Shown here: in pieces, positions 8,594-17,376 of the stretch | Position numbering within the stretch: the stretch's first letter is position 1 | Layout of the letters: the number at the start of each line of letters is the position of its first letter | Assembly (NCBI RefSeq): GCF_001044425.1 | Contig: NZ_LFML01000078.1 | Coordinates: 1 to 45,546 of the forward strand | Source of the DNA: Streptomyces roseus | GTDB taxonomy: Bacteria > Actinomycetota > Actinomycetes > Streptomycetales > Streptomycetaceae | Direction: 5' to 3' | DNA: 45,546 nt | Program-made: the position numbers and the translations under genes | The notes under the pieces: model-generated | Seen by the model: the letters and a program-made list of their open reading frames with translations, nothing else | Database searches by the model: none | Told to the model about the DNA's origin: nothing

Positions 8594-9187
8594 ATGAGCC
8601 AACCCATCCCCTTCGCCGCCGGGCGGCCCGGCGGCTCCGGCCGCAACGACCTCGGTGAGGTCATGCAACTAGTCGCCCGCGGGGACAAAGACGCTTTCTC
8701 CGTCCTCTACGACGCCCTCGCACCGATGGTCTTCGGAATCGTTCTCAAGGTCGTCCGCGATCGCGCCCAGTCCGAAGAAGTCGCGCAGGAGGTCATGATC
8801 GACCTGTGGCGGCAGGCCGCCCGCTACCGCAGCGATGCCGGCTCCGTCGCCACGTGGGCGTCGATGATCGCCCACCGAAGGGCCGTGGACCGGGTCCGCT
8901 CCGCCCAGGCATCCGCCCACCGCGAACAGGCCCAGGCCGCGCGCGAGCACACGACAGCCTTCGACGAGGTCGCCGAACGGGTCGAGACCCGCCTGGACAG
9001 CGAGCAGGTCCGCCGCTGCCTGAAGGGCCTGACCGAAGTCCAGCGCCAGGCGGTGACCCTGGCCTACTACCAGGGGCTGACCTACCGTGAAGTCGCCGAA
9101 GCCCTCCAGACACCGCTTCCCACCATCAAGACACGCATGCGCGACGGACTCATCCGGCTCCGCGACTGCATGGGGGTGACCACATGA
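8594..9187 (+). CDS. sigK: ECF RNA polymerase sigma factor SigK
   Basis: A 197-residue ECF sigma factor. Region 2 is visible in LVARGDKDAFSVLYDALAP, the segment EEVAQEVMIDLWRQAARY, and SMIAHRRAVDRVRS. Region 4 is visible in CLKGLTEVQRQAVTLAYYQG and TIKTRMRDGLIRLRDCM. Both match mycobacterial SigK closely (for example AHRRAVDRVR and the LTYxEV-TIKxRMRD block). The ATG at 8594 has GGAG eight bases upstream and gives the usual family length. An alternative ATG at 8522 adds 24 non-conserved residues. The stop overlaps the rskA start by four bases (ATGA), implying translational coupling. It is probably held inactive by RskA at the membrane and released on a redox or envelope signal. Confidence 0.93.
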   Translation: MSQPIPFAAGRPGGSGRNDLGEVMQLVARGDKDAFSVLYDALAPMVFGIVLKVVRDRAQSEEVAQEVMIDLWRQAARYRSDAGSVATWASMIAHRRAVDRVRSAQASAHREQAQAAREHTTAFDEVAERVETRLDSEQVRRCLKGLTEVQRQAVTLAYYQGLTYREVAEALQTPLPTIKTRMRDGLIRLRDCMGVTT

Positions 9188-9933
9188 CACACCACGCATC
9201 CGATACCCACACCCTCGCCGCCGCCTACGCCCTGGACGCACTCGACCACGACGAACGCCAGGCCTTCGAGGACCACCTGCGAACGTGCGAGGCCTGCCGG
9301 GAGGAGACCGCCGAGTTCAAGGCCACGTCGGCACGCCTGGCGGCAGCCGTCGCCCAAAAGCCGCCCGCACAGGCCAAGGCACAGGTCATGGCCGCCATCG
9401 ATGCGGTCCGCCAGCTCCCCCCGCACGTCGCCCCTGCCGCTGCCGCCCGGACCCGCGCTGGGTGGCTGCAGCGCAGGGCCGTTCCGCTGGCGCTGGCCGC
9501 CGGCATCGCCGCAGCCGCCCTCGGCGGTGTCGCGGTGTGGCAGACCCACAACGGCCAGGAGCTCAATCAGGACGCCCGCGAGGCCCAGCAGCAACTCGAC
9601 GCGGTCAGCGCCGTCCTGGCAGCCCCGGACGCCCGCACGGTCCACGGACGGGCCGCCAACGGCGCAATGACCACCGTCGTCGCCTCCGACCGGCAGAACA
9701 AGGCCATCTTCACCGCCAGCAACCTCCCCGCCCCCGCAGCGGGCAAGACCTACCAGCTCTGGCTCTCCCACGACGGCACCATGCGCCCCGCCGGACTCAT
9801 CGACCACGACGGCACCGTCGTGCTCACCGGCACCCCCGCGGGTGCGGGCGCGGTCGGCCTCACCCTCGAACCCGCCGGAGGATCACCCGAACCCAGCACC
9901 ACCCCCCTGCTCCTCATGACCCTCCCCGCCTGA
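9184..9933 (+). CDS. rskA: Anti-sigma-K factor RskA
   Basis: A 249-residue single-pass membrane protein. The cytoplasmic N-terminus (residues 1-95) has YALDALDHDERQAFEDHLRT followed by CEACREE, giving the H-x3-C-x2-C motif of zinc-type anti-sigma domains. A membrane helix, AVPLALAAGIAAAALGGVAV, spans about 100-119. The extracytoplasmic RskA domain contains AAGKTYQLWLSHDGTMRPAG and VGLTLEPAGGSPEPSTTP, both typical of the family. It binds and silences SigK until proteolysis releases it. The start overlaps sigK. Length is normal and no lesion is seen. Confidence 0.93.
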   Translation: MTHHASDTHTLAAAYALDALDHDERQAFEDHLRTCEACREETAEFKATSARLAAAVAQKPPAQAKAQVMAAIDAVRQLPPHVAPAAAARTRAGWLQRRAVPLALAAGIAAAALGGVAVWQTHNGQELNQDAREAQQQLDAVSAVLAAPDARTVHGRAANGAMTTVVASDRQNKAIFTASNLPAPAAGKTYQLWLSHDGTMRPAGLIDHDGTVVLTGTPAGAGAVGLTLEPAGGSPEPSTTPLLLMTLPA

Positions 9934-9958
9934 ACCGGACCGGCCGGCCCGGACCGGT
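9934..9958. terminator. GC-rich hairpin after rskA
   Basis: ACCGGACCGG (9934-9943) pairs with CCGGACCGGT (9949-9958) with one mismatch and a 5-base loop, directly after the rskA stop and between two convergent genes. There is no T-run, as is usual in Streptomyces. Confidence 0.5.
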
Positions 9959-10124
9959 CGAGCAACTGCCAACCGTCGCGCGCCGGCCCCTCCGAGTGAA
10001 CCGGCTGCCCGAAGGCCGTTGTCAGAGGCGTGTCGGACAATCCGTTCCGGTCCGCGACTGACCTGGGGGCGTGCCGGCCTGGGGGTTCGGCCGGCTGGTG
10101 GTTCAGCAGTCGCAGGTCGGCCCG

Positions 10125-10784
10125 TTACTCGTAGCGGTACTTCAGCGAGTCCGCCTCCGCCTGCTCGATGTCGGCGATCGTCAGCTCCGGCATCCGCAGC
10201 TGGGCCAGCGTCACCTCGGCCGAGGCCGGCTGGGCGTCCGCCGACAGCCACTGCTCCGGCTTCCAGGCCGCGCTGCGCAGCAGCGACTTGGGGCAGTGCG
10301 GGTAGACCTCCTCGATCCCCAGCACCAGCGCGCTGGCCGGCGGCTTGCCCACGGCGGTCAGCTGTGACAGCAACTCCGGGCGGGTGGAGACGCAGGCCCG
10401 GCCGTTCACCCTGAGCGTCGTGGTGCGCCCCGGGATGACGAACAGCAGCCCGGCCCGTCCGGTGGCGACGACGTTCTGCAGGGTGTCCAGCCGCTTGTTG
10501 CCGGTCGCGTCCGGTATCGCCACCGTCCGTGCGTCCAGGACGGCGACGAACCCGGCGGGACCGCCGCGCGGGGAGACGTCACAGTTGCCCTCGGCGTCCG
10601 CGCTGGCGATCAGAACCAGCGACGAGCAGCCTATCAACCGCCGCGTTTGCTCGGTGAGTTCGGTCATCTGCTTGCGAACGGCCGCCTCGCCGGGGGCTTC
10701 GTAGGCCTGGCGCAGCGCCTCCTGGTCGGGCACGGCGTCGAGGCGGAGCGAGTGGAATGCACTGCCGGCAAGGGATGTCGTCAT
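10125..10784 (-). CDS. PPOX-type FMN-binding flavoprotein (MSMEG_1061-like family)
   Basis: A 219-residue split-barrel flavoprotein. Visible blocks are CSSLVLIASADAEGNCDVSP, RGGPAGFVAVLDARTVAIPD, NKRLDTLQNVVATGRAGLLF and GRTTTLRVNGRACVS, the layout of the longer PPOX proteins related to MSMEG_1061. The start at 10784 fits the family. A TTAGGGT about ten bases upstream may be a -10 element for a leaderless or very short-leader transcript. The reaction is unknown; FMN-dependent redox chemistry is likely. It converges on rskA and has no evident operon partner. Confidence 0.85.
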   Translation of the reverse strand: MTTSLAGSAFHSLRLDAVPDQEALRQAYEAPGEAAVRKQMTELTEQTRRLIGCSSLVLIASADAEGNCDVSPRGGPAGFVAVLDARTVAIPDATGNKRLDTLQNVVATGRAGLLFVIPGRTTTLRVNGRACVSTRPELLSQLTAVGKPPASALVLGIEEVYPHCPKSLLRSAAWKPEQWLSADAQPASAEVTLAQLRMPELTIADIEQAEADSLKYRYE

Positions 10785-11031
10785 GCCTCCGACCCTAATG
10801 GGCCGACCTGCGATCGACCCCGACCCGCCTGGCATCCGGCCACGGACCCTGGAGGACGTGTTCGCCTGTGCCGTCCGCCGCCCACACGCAGGCCCTCGCA
10901 CGCAGCGGTACGGCCGGCGCGCCGCCAAGCGGTCTACCCGGCACGGACCCGGCACCGAGCTGGTGCACGTCCGCACCACGGCCTGCTGCCACCAGCGGCG
11001 GCACGGTGGCCGGGGCCGGCCGCTGCGATCG

Positions 11032-11910
11032 TCATACGAGACCGATACGGCGTGCGGTGTTCTCCGACTGCTGCAAGTGGTGGTGGGCGTCCTCGCCGAG
11101 CGCCTGCACGACCCCGGCGATGACCGTCTCCAGGACGGCAAGCGTGGGCACCAGGCTGTCGTACGGGGTCAGGGTCGTTACGTGGCTGGGGAGGACGACG
11201 TCGGCGTGGGCCGTGGCGGGTGACAGCCAGGCGTCCGTGAAGACGATCACCTTGCCCCCGGCGTCCCTGACCATCTGCGCGATGGCTTCCTTGTCGTCCT
11301 CGTAACGCCGGTAGTCGAACAGGACGACGACGTCACGGCGCGAGAGGTGGACGAGGTGCGCGGTGCGTTCGACGGCGCGATCGGGGAGGACGCGCACCTC
11401 GTCGCGCAGCTGCATCAGGTGCATGGCCAGGTACTGGGCGAAGAGGTGGGTGAAGCGGCCGCCCGCGAGGGTGATGTGGCGTTTGCGGTCGGCGAGGAGG
11501 CTGATGGCCTGGGCGAGGTCGTGTTCGGGAATCTCGGCGAGGGTCTGGGCCACGGCGGTGGTGAAGACCGCGCTGGTCTGATGGGCCAGGGGCAGGGCCG
11601 CGCCGGACTCGTGCGGCTCGGCGGCGTCCTGCCTGCCGGTGGCCTCGTACAGTGACAGAGGGGAGGCGTTGCGCTCGTCGAGTTCCGCGCGGAGCGCGGC
11701 TTGGAATTCGGGGAAGCCCCGGTAGCCGAGACGGGCGGCGAAGCGCAGGACCGTCGGCGCGGATACGGCGGCTCGTTCGGCGATGACGGCGACCGTCTCG
11801 AAGCCGGAAGCGGGATATCCGGCGAGGATGACTCGGGCGACTTTCCGTTCGGCCGGGCTGAGCTCGCCCAGCTTGGTGCGAATGTCGTCGGCGAGTGATC
11901 CGGCTGCCAT
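11032..11910 (-). CDS. RpiR/MurR-family transcriptional regulator (HTH plus SIS domain)
   Basis: A 292-residue protein. The N-terminal RpiR helix-turn-helix reads LSPAERKVARVILAG, then VIAERAAVSAPTVLRFAARL. The C-terminal SIS domain shows KRHITLAGGRFTHLFAQYLA and DVVVLFDYRRYEDDKEAIAQ, a fold that usually binds phosphosugars but in some members senses other small metabolites. The ATG at 11910 follows AGAGGT at five bases; an upstream frame extension to 11976 is not supported. It is the last gene of the minus-strand series that starts with the ABC binding protein and lies 94 bases after the cyanophycinase stop. It is therefore the best candidate local regulator of that cluster. Confidence 0.9.
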   Translation of the reverse strand: MAAGSLADDIRTKLGELSPAERKVARVILAGYPASGFETVAVIAERAAVSAPTVLRFAARLGYRGFPEFQAALRAELDERNASPLSLYEATGRQDAAEPHESGAALPLAHQTSAVFTTAVAQTLAEIPEHDLAQAISLLADRKRHITLAGGRFTHLFAQYLAMHLMQLRDEVRVLPDRAVERTAHLVHLSRRDVVVLFDYRRYEDDKEAIAQMVRDAGGKVIVFTDAWLSPATAHADVVLPSHVTTLTPYDSLVPTLAVLETVIAGVVQALGEDAHHHLQQSENTARRIGLV

Positions 11911-12004
11911 CGGGGACCTCTTCGTACGGGGGATGGGGACGTGTCCGTCGAGCCTAGTGCCCGGCTCGACGGACACGGCCGCGAACTACTTCGGTGCGCT
12001 GTGG

Positions 12005-13315
12005 TCAGCGGGGAGCGATGTCGAGGCTGGCCCCGAGGATGGTCTGGGCGGTGGCCGCCTCTCGGCTCCAGGCCGTGGTCCAGGGCTTTCTGCCGAGGGT
12101 GACGGTGAAGCCGGGAGCCGATTCCCAGGTCGTGGCGGTGGCCGTGCGCTGGGCCCGGGTGGACAGCAGGGCCCGGGCGGTGGTGCGCAGGGAGTAGGGG
12201 CTGCCGTCCGGGTCGTCGATGGAGTGGAAGACGTCGTTGTTGGGTGGCACCGGTGTGCGGTCGGTCGGGAGGAGGAGGTGCTTGCCGGGCGCCGGTACGG
12301 GCAGGGCGGTGCGGGTGTCGTACCGGTCGCCGTCGGTGAGGTAGCTGTAGCGGGCGCCGGTGAGAGACCAGCCCGCCGGGGTGGTGCGGGGGTGGGCGTG
12401 GCGCAGGTCCAGGACGGTGACGCCTTGGGGGCCTCGGACGGTGAGCTTCTCCGCGGTGGTGCCGGGGTTGTCGACGACGAGGGCGGTGTTCTCGTCCAGG
12501 GCGTAGACGGTGTCGTGTCCGGTGTCGGCCGCCAGCCGCAGGGCGCGGCCCTCTCGGCCGCTGGTTCCGGTGTGGGTGTCGATGAGGCCGGAGCGCAGGA
12601 ACCCGAAGCCTCCCTCGGGGAGGTACCCGAGGCGGGTGGGGTCCTCGAAGTAGCCGGGGGCGCTGCCGTCGCGGAGGGCCTGGTAGGACTCGCCTCCGGT
12701 GACCATGTCGGCGCCCGCGGCGATCTGGGCTCCTGCGGAGGACCCGGCGACGACGGCGCCGGTGGCGAGTTTGGCGCGAATGGCGGCCAGCGCCTTGGAG
12801 TCGGTGTGGCGGGCGCCGTGCAGGAGGGTTGTGACGTAGCGGTACTGGTCGCCGCCTCCGAAGAAGAAGCCGGTCATGGAGTTGATCTGGGCGACGACGG
12901 CGTCGGAGTCGGCGTCCGCGATGTGGTCGAGGTCGACGGGGATCCACTGGGCGTCGGCGGCGCCGTGACGCTTGAACAGGTCGGCGTAGTATCGGCCGTT
13001 GCAAGCGGAGTTGCCACAGGCGTCCGGGTCGGCGGCGTCGGGGTCCTGGCTGGCGGGTATGGACGCGGCGGTGAGAATGCCGATCTTGGCACGGGGTCCG
13101 CCGGCTCGTTCGATGATCTCGCCGTAGACCTGCGTGTTGTCGTCTTTGAGCCCGCCGCCGACGAGGACCAGGGAGCCGGGGTGTGCGGGGGCGGGCCCGC
13201 CGGCGGCCAGGGTGGCGGGTGCGGAGGCCAGCGCGAGGACGAGGGCTGCGCTGCCGGTGAGCACGGCGCGGCGGGTACGCGAGCGGGGAAGGGCAAGGGG
13301 CATGGGGATGGGCAT
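12005..13315 (-). CDS. Secreted cyanophycinase (peptidase S51 family)
   Basis: A 436-residue exported protein. The N-terminus has a Tat-like TRRAVLTG motif, a hydrophobic core and a likely cleavage after TLA. S51 hallmarks follow: GSLVLVGGG at the domain start, FFFGGGDQYRYV (the GGDQ-R motif), the nucleophile serine in VVAGSSAGAQIAAG, and LIDTHTGTSGREGRALRL (the D-x-H segment). The C-terminal third is extra sequence of unknown role. Known cyanophycinases cut the Asp-Arg polymer cyanophycin to beta-Asp-Arg dipeptides. The gene lies 50 bases after an M20 peptidase and downstream of an amino-acid importer, consistent with an extracellular depolymerase feeding uptake. The upstream open frame to 14008 is antisense noise; the start at 13315 gives the signal peptide. 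Confidence 0.85.
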   Translation of the reverse strand: MPIPMPLALPRSRTRRAVLTGSAALVLALASAPATLAAGGPAPAHPGSLVLVGGGLKDDNTQVYGEIIERAGGPRAKIGILTAASIPASQDPDAADPDACGNSACNGRYYADLFKRHGAADAQWIPVDLDHIADADSDAVVAQINSMTGFFFGGGDQYRYVTTLLHGARHTDSKALAAIRAKLATGAVVAGSSAGAQIAAGADMVTGGESYQALRDGSAPGYFEDPTRLGYLPEGGFGFLRSGLIDTHTGTSGREGRALRLAADTGHDTVYALDENTALVVDNPGTTAEKLTVRGPQGVTVLDLRHAHPRTTPAGWSLTGARYSYLTDGDRYDTRTALPVPAPGKHLLLPTDRTPVPPNNDVFHSIDDPDGSPYSLRTTARALLSTRAQRTATATTWESAPGFTVTLGRKPWTTAWSREAATAQTILGASLDIAPR

Positions 13316-13365
13316 GGGCGGGCTGCCTTCTGCGTCGAGTGGTGGACGGGAGCGGTTGCGGCCGG

Positions 13366-14580
13366 CTACTGCCGTGCGTCGCCGAGTCGGGCGATGAGGG
13401 CGGCGAGGAGGGCGACGCGGGCGGGGACGGTGGTGGTGTCCAGCCATTCCCCGGGGCTGTGGTCGGCGCCCCCGACGGGTCCGAGCCCGTCCAGGACGGG
13501 CAGGCCGGTACCGGCGATGAAGTTGGCGTCGCCCACTCCCCCGGTGGCGGTGGCGCCGATGTCGAGGCCGAGGGCACGGGCCTCGTCCTGGGCGTGAGCG
13601 AGCATGCGGCGGGAGCGGTCGGTGTCTTCCATCGGTGCGCACAGGTCGAGCTGCTCGACGTCGATGCGGGTACCGGGCACGGTGGTGTGCCGGGCGGCCC
13701 GGGTGATGGCGTCGCCGACGCGCCGGATGCCGGCGAGGGTGGCGGCGCGTACCTCGACGCGGAGTTCGGCGTACGAGCAGACGATGTTGGCGCGGTCGCC
13801 GGCGCGGATGACTCCCACGTTGACGGTGACGTCGTCCCACTGGCCGTTGAGGTTCTGCAGAACGACGGTGAGGTGGGCCGCGGCGAGAGCGGCGTTGGCT
13901 CCGCGTTCGGGCTCGATGCCCGCGTGAGCCGCGCGGCCTGTGACGGTGAGACGGAAGTCGGCGACGCCTTTGCGGGCGATGACGAGGTCGCCGTTCTCGC
14001 GTGCGCACTCCAGGGCGAGGGCGTAGTGCATGCCCAGGGCCGTGCTTTCGATGACGGGACGACTGGTGGGGGATCCGATCTCCTCGTCGGGGGTGGCGAG
14101 GAAGACGATCTCGGCGTGATCGTCGATTTCGGCGTCGTGGAGGATCTGCAGGGCCGCGAGGCCGGCCAGGAGGCCGCCCTTGTCGTCGCTGACGCCGGGG
14201 CCGTGGGCGATCGAGCCGGCCAGCCGGAAGGGTCGCTGAGCGGCGGTGCCGTCTTCGAAGACGGTGTCCATGTGGGCGGCCAGCAGGATGCGCCGGCCGC
14301 CTGCCTCGGGGCCGAGTCGGCCGGCCCTGCGGGCGATGAGGGTATCGCCCGCGGTGGCGGCGTGCGTCGGGGGTGGGGCGATCCGCTGCGTGGCGAAGCC
14401 GAGACGGTGCAGGCGGTTCTGTACCCAGTCGGCGACCCGGTTGACGCCGTCGGGACTGTGGGAGCCGGAGTCGATGGCCACCAGGTGGGCGAGGTCTTCG
14501 AGGTAGGCGGGGAGCTGTCGGCGCGCTGCGGGGAGCAGGCGGGCCGCGAGTCCGCTCTCCTGCCGGGCGGGGGCGGTCAC
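13366..14580 (-). CDS. M20 family metallopeptidase (carboxypeptidase G2-like)
   Basis: A 404-residue protein with the M20 zinc-site motifs in order: LLAAHMDTVFEDG (His and Asp), GPGVSDDKGGLLAG (bridging Asp), FLATPDEEIGS (Glu-Glu) and GGADHSPGEWLD (C-terminal His). A dimerisation domain is inserted around residues 200-320 (RKGVADFRLTVTGRAAHAGI). No signal peptide is seen, so it is likely cytoplasmic. The GTG start at 14580 overlaps the TGA of the ABC ATPase gene by four bases. Given the neighbours, a role in cleaving imported dipeptides such as beta-Asp-Arg is plausible but unproven; CPG2-like enzymes more generally remove C-terminal amino acids. Confidence 0.88.
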   Translation of the reverse strand: MTAPARQESGLAARLLPAARRQLPAYLEDLAHLVAIDSGSHSPDGVNRVADWVQNRLHRLGFATQRIAPPPTHAATAGDTLIARRAGRLGPEAGGRRILLAAHMDTVFEDGTAAQRPFRLAGSIAHGPGVSDDKGGLLAGLAALQILHDAEIDDHAEIVFLATPDEEIGSPTSRPVIESTALGMHYALALECARENGDLVIARKGVADFRLTVTGRAAHAGIEPERGANAALAAAHLTVVLQNLNGQWDDVTVNVGVIRAGDRANIVCSYAELRVEVRAATLAGIRRVGDAITRAARHTTVPGTRIDVEQLDLCAPMEDTDRSRRMLAHAQDEARALGLDIGATATGGVGDANFIAGTGLPVLDGLGPVGGADHSPGEWLDTTTVPARVALLAALIARLGDARQ

Positions 14581-15341
14581 AGGACCTTGGACAGGAAGGC
14601 GCGGGTGCGTTCCTGTTCGGGGTGCAGAAGGACTTGCCGTGGGTCGCCCGCTTCGACGACGACGCCTTCGTCCATGAACACGGCGGTGTCGGCGACCTCG
14701 CGGGCGAAGCCGATCTCGTGGGTGACGACGATCATCGTCATTCCGTCGGCGGCCAGCTGCCTCATGACGTCCAGGACGTCCCCGACGAGTTCGGGGTCGA
14801 GCGCGGAGGTGGGTTCGTCGAAGAGCATCAGTTTGGGCTTCATGGCCAAGGCCCGGGCGATGGCCACGCGCTGCTGTTGGCCTCCGGAGAGCTGGGCGGG
14901 GTAGTGGCCGGCCCGGTCCGCGAGCCCGACCTGCTCCAGGAGGCGTTCGGCGTCCTGACGGGCCTGCGCGCGGGAGACCTTGGAGACGTTCAGCGGGGCT
15001 TCCATGACGTTGTCGAGGGCGGTCATGTGCGGGAACAGGTTGAAGCGTTGGAAGACCATGCCGATGTCGCGCCGGTGAGCGGCGACCTCACGTTCTCGCA
15101 GTTCGTGGAGTCTTTGACCGTGGCGGCGGTAGCCGACGAGGTCGCCTTCGACGGCGAGGCTGCCCGCATCGATCTTCTCCAGGTGGTTGATGCAGCGCAG
15201 GAAGGTGGACTTGCCGGATCCGGACGGGCCCAGCAGGCAGCACACCTGGCCTCGTTCGACGGTGAGGTCGATGCCCTTGAGGACCTCGACCTTGCCGAAG
15301 TGCTTGCGGACGTTCCGGGCGTGGAGCATGGGTGTGGTCAC
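14577..15341 (-). CDS. Polar amino acid ABC transporter, ATP-binding protein
   Basis: A 254-residue ATPase of the GlnQ/HisP type. It has Walker A GPSGSGKSTFLRCINHLE, the Q-loop in MVFQRFNLFPHMT, signature LSGGQQQRVAIARALAM, Walker B LMLFDEPTSALDPE and the switch histidine in MIVVTHEIGFAREV. The GTG at 15341 has GGAGGG six bases before it and overlaps the permease stop by four bases (GTGA). It should power uptake of an amino acid or small peptide together with the adjacent permease and binding protein. Confidence 0.95.
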   Translation of the reverse strand: MTTPMLHARNVRKHFGKVEVLKGIDLTVERGQVCCLLGPSGSGKSTFLRCINHLEKIDAGSLAVEGDLVGYRRHGQRLHELREREVAAHRRDIGMVFQRFNLFPHMTALDNVMEAPLNVSKVSRAQARQDAERLLEQVGLADRAGHYPAQLSGGQQQRVAIARALAMKPKLMLFDEPTSALDPELVGDVLDVMRQLAADGMTMIVVTHEIGFAREVADTAVFMDEGVVVEAGDPRQVLLHPEQERTRAFLSKVL

Positions 15342-16294
15342 CGGTTGCCCTCCTGGCGCTTGGTGGGGAGTCGGCCGGCGACGCCGAGCATGCGGCGCAG
15401 TGGGGAGACGTGACCGGATCGGGCGGTGCCCCGGCCGTAGCGGCGCTCCAGCCACGCTTGGGGGACGCCGAGCAGGGTGACCAGGGCGAGGTACCAGAGG
15501 CTGGCGACGACCAGCATGGGGATGACCTGGTAGTTCTGGGCGTAGACGTCCTGGATGTTCGACATGAGGTCGTGGGCGGAGATGACGGAGACCAGGGCGG
15601 TCATCTTCAGCATGTTGATGGTCTCGTTGCCCATGGGCGGGATGATGACGCGCATGGCCTGGGGCAGGACGATCCTGCGCATCGTCAGGGCGGGCCGCAT
15701 GCCGAGGGAGTGGGCGGCTTCCGCCTGGCCGGGGTCGACGGACTGGATCCCGGCGCGGACGATCTCGGAGGCGTAGGCGGCTTCGTTGAGACCGAGCGCG
15801 AGGAGGGCCGCGATGGCGGGGGTGAGCAGGGAGTTGGTCTCCACGCGCAGGAACGTGATGTCGGTGAAGGGGATGCCGATCATGACGTACTTGTAGAGGG
15901 CGCCGGCGTACCCCCAGAAGATGATCTGTACGAGCAGTGGGGTGCCCCGGAAAACCCAGACGAAGAGGGTGGCCATCCCGTGGAGGACCGGGCTTGCGGA
16001 GAGCCGCATCACGGCGATGAGGGTGCCGAGGCCCAGTCCCAGAGCCATGGCGGCGGCGGTCAGCCACAAGGTGGTGACCAAACCGTCGAAGATCAGGTCG
16101 GCGAAGAGGTAGTGGCCGACGACGTCCCAGTGCAGGTTCGCGTTCTTCGCGAGCGATCCCGCGATCCCGGCGAGCGCGGTGATCGCGGCGACCGCGGCGA
16201 CCCAACGACCGTAGTGACGCACCGGCACGACAGGGAGGTCGTCAGGACACCGGTCCTCGCTCGCGGTGGATGCGGCAGCGGTGGTGGTGGCCAT
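15338..16294 (-). CDS. Polar amino acid ABC transporter, permease
   Basis: A 318-residue membrane protein of the HisM/GlnP class. There is a first helix near residues 30-50, then DGLVTTLWLTAAAMALGLGL, WVFRGTPLLVQIIFWGYAG and the cytoplasmic EAA loop AYASEIVRAGIQSVDPGQAE followed by AAHSLGMRP. The C-terminus carries SLWYLALVTLLGVPQAWLER. An N-terminal extension of about 55 residues before the core is longer than in enteric relatives. It starts two bases after the binding-protein stop and overlaps the ATPase gene, so these genes form one operon. Confidence 0.94.
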   Translation of the reverse strand: MATTTAAASTASEDRCPDDLPVVPVRHYGRWVAAVAAITALAGIAGSLAKNANLHWDVVGHYLFADLIFDGLVTTLWLTAAAMALGLGLGTLIAVMRLSASPVLHGMATLFVWVFRGTPLLVQIIFWGYAGALYKYVMIGIPFTDITFLRVETNSLLTPAIAALLALGLNEAAYASEIVRAGIQSVDPGQAEAAHSLGMRPALTMRRIVLPQAMRVIIPPMGNETINMLKMTALVSVISAHDLMSNIQDVYAQNYQVIPMLVVASLWYLALVTLLGVPQAWLERRYGRGTARSGHVSPLRRMLGVAGRLPTKRQEGNR

Positions 16295-16296
16295 GA

Positions 16297-17280
16297 TCAG
16301 CTCACCTCGGCGTTCTTGGTGGCTTCCTTGACGGCGATGGAGGCCACGCCGTACTTGTCGAAGATCTTCGTCACGGTGCCGTCGTCGATCAGGGCCTGCA
16401 ACGCCTTCTGGATGGCGTCGGTGAGCTGGGGCAGCTTCTTGGAGACGGCGATGCCGTTGGGCGAGGCGCCGTAGCCGCCCTGGGCGGCGGGGTCGTCCAC
16501 GACCTCGAAGGTGTTGCCGCCATCGGCGGTCTTGGCCGTCCACCCCGCGGCCGGCTTCGTCTGGACCTGGGCCACCACCTTGCCGGAGCGCAGCGCGAGC
16601 TGGGCGTCGGAGTCCTTGGGGAAGCTCTGGACGTCGATGCCGGGGCGACCGGCCTTCTTGCAGGCTTCCTGGTGGCCGTTGAGGAGTTCGAGCTGGTTGG
16701 TGGCCGCTTGGACGGCGACCTTCTTCCCGCAGAGGTCGTCCAGGGTGGCCACCTTCTCCGGGTTGCCCTTGACCACCATGACGGCGGAGCCCGACTGCGA
16801 GTAGTCGACGAAGTCGACGACGGCCTGGCGCTCCTTGTTGTCGGTCATGGCCGACATCGCGGCATCGAACTTCCCGGCCTGGATGGCAGGGACGATCCCG
16901 TCGAACTTCTGCGGCGTGAACGCGAACCTCACCCCCAGCTTGGCGCCGAGCGCCTGCCCGAGGTCGTAGTCGAGTCCCGTCAGCTCCTGCTTGCCCTCGG
17001 CCACGAACATCTCGAACGGGGCGTAGGGAACGTCGGTGGCCACGCGCACGGTGCCGGCCGTCCGGATGGACTCCGGCAGTGCGTCGTGGAGCGCCTTGTC
17101 CTGCGCGATGGTCACATCGGCGACGGTCACCTGCCGGGGCGCGGTCGCGGACGCCTCGCCCTTGGAATCACTGCAGGACGTCAGCGCGGTCGCGGCCGCC
17201 GCGGCCGTGATGGCGACCAGCAGGGTGCGGGACACAGGGGTGCGGGACACAGGGGTGCGGGACAGAGGGGTGTGCATCAT
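16297..17280 (-). CDS. Amino acid ABC transporter substrate-binding lipoprotein (SBP family 3)
   Basis: A 327-residue lipoprotein. A signal peptide (LLVAITAAAAATAL) ends at the lipobox LTSC. The mature part has family 3 blocks: GTVRVATDVPYAPFEMFV, GLDYDLGQALGAKLGVRF, FDGIVPAIQAGKFDAAMSAM and SGSAVMVVKGN. It presents ligand to the adjacent permease. The start at 17280 has GGAGAGG upstream. The first residues, LSRTPVSRTPVSRT, come from three 15-base repeats. It is the first gene of the operon running SBP-permease-ATPase-M20-cyanophycinase, possibly through to RpiR. Confidence 0.94.
   Translation of the reverse strand: MMHTPLSRTPVSRTPVSRTLLVAITAAAAATALTSCSDSKGEASATAPRQVTVADVTIAQDKALHDALPESIRTAGTVRVATDVPYAPFEMFVAEGKQELTGLDYDLGQALGAKLGVRFAFTPQKFDGIVPAIQAGKFDAAMSAMTDNKERQAVVDFVDYSQSGSAVMVVKGNPEKVATLDDLCGKKVAVQAATNQLELLNGHQEACKKAGRPGIDVQSFPKDSDAQLALRSGKVVAQVQTKPAAGWTAKTADGGNTFEVVDDPAAQGGYGASPNGIAVSKKLPQLTDAIQKALQALIDDGTVTKIFDKYGVASIAVKEATKNAEVS
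17231..17275. repeat. Three 15-base tandem repeats in the signal region of the binding protein
   Basis: Units GACACAGGGGTGCGG at 17231-17245 and 17246-17260 are identical; 17261-17275 is a diverged third copy. On the coding strand each adds the five residues SRTPV, so copy-number change keeps the frame. Confidence 0.9.
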
Positions 17281-17376
17281 CGGGAGTGCCTCTCCGTTCT
17301 CGGGTCGACGGGAGAATCCGCCGTCGACTGCCAACCGCAAGTTACAGAATTGCGAAGCAGACGACTAGATGTATCA

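Noticed and set aside
12005..14008. Extension of the cyanophycinase frame to 667 codons
   Set aside because: The extra 231 codons lie antisense-like across the M20 gene and are Arg/His-rich noise; the signal peptide places the start at 13315.
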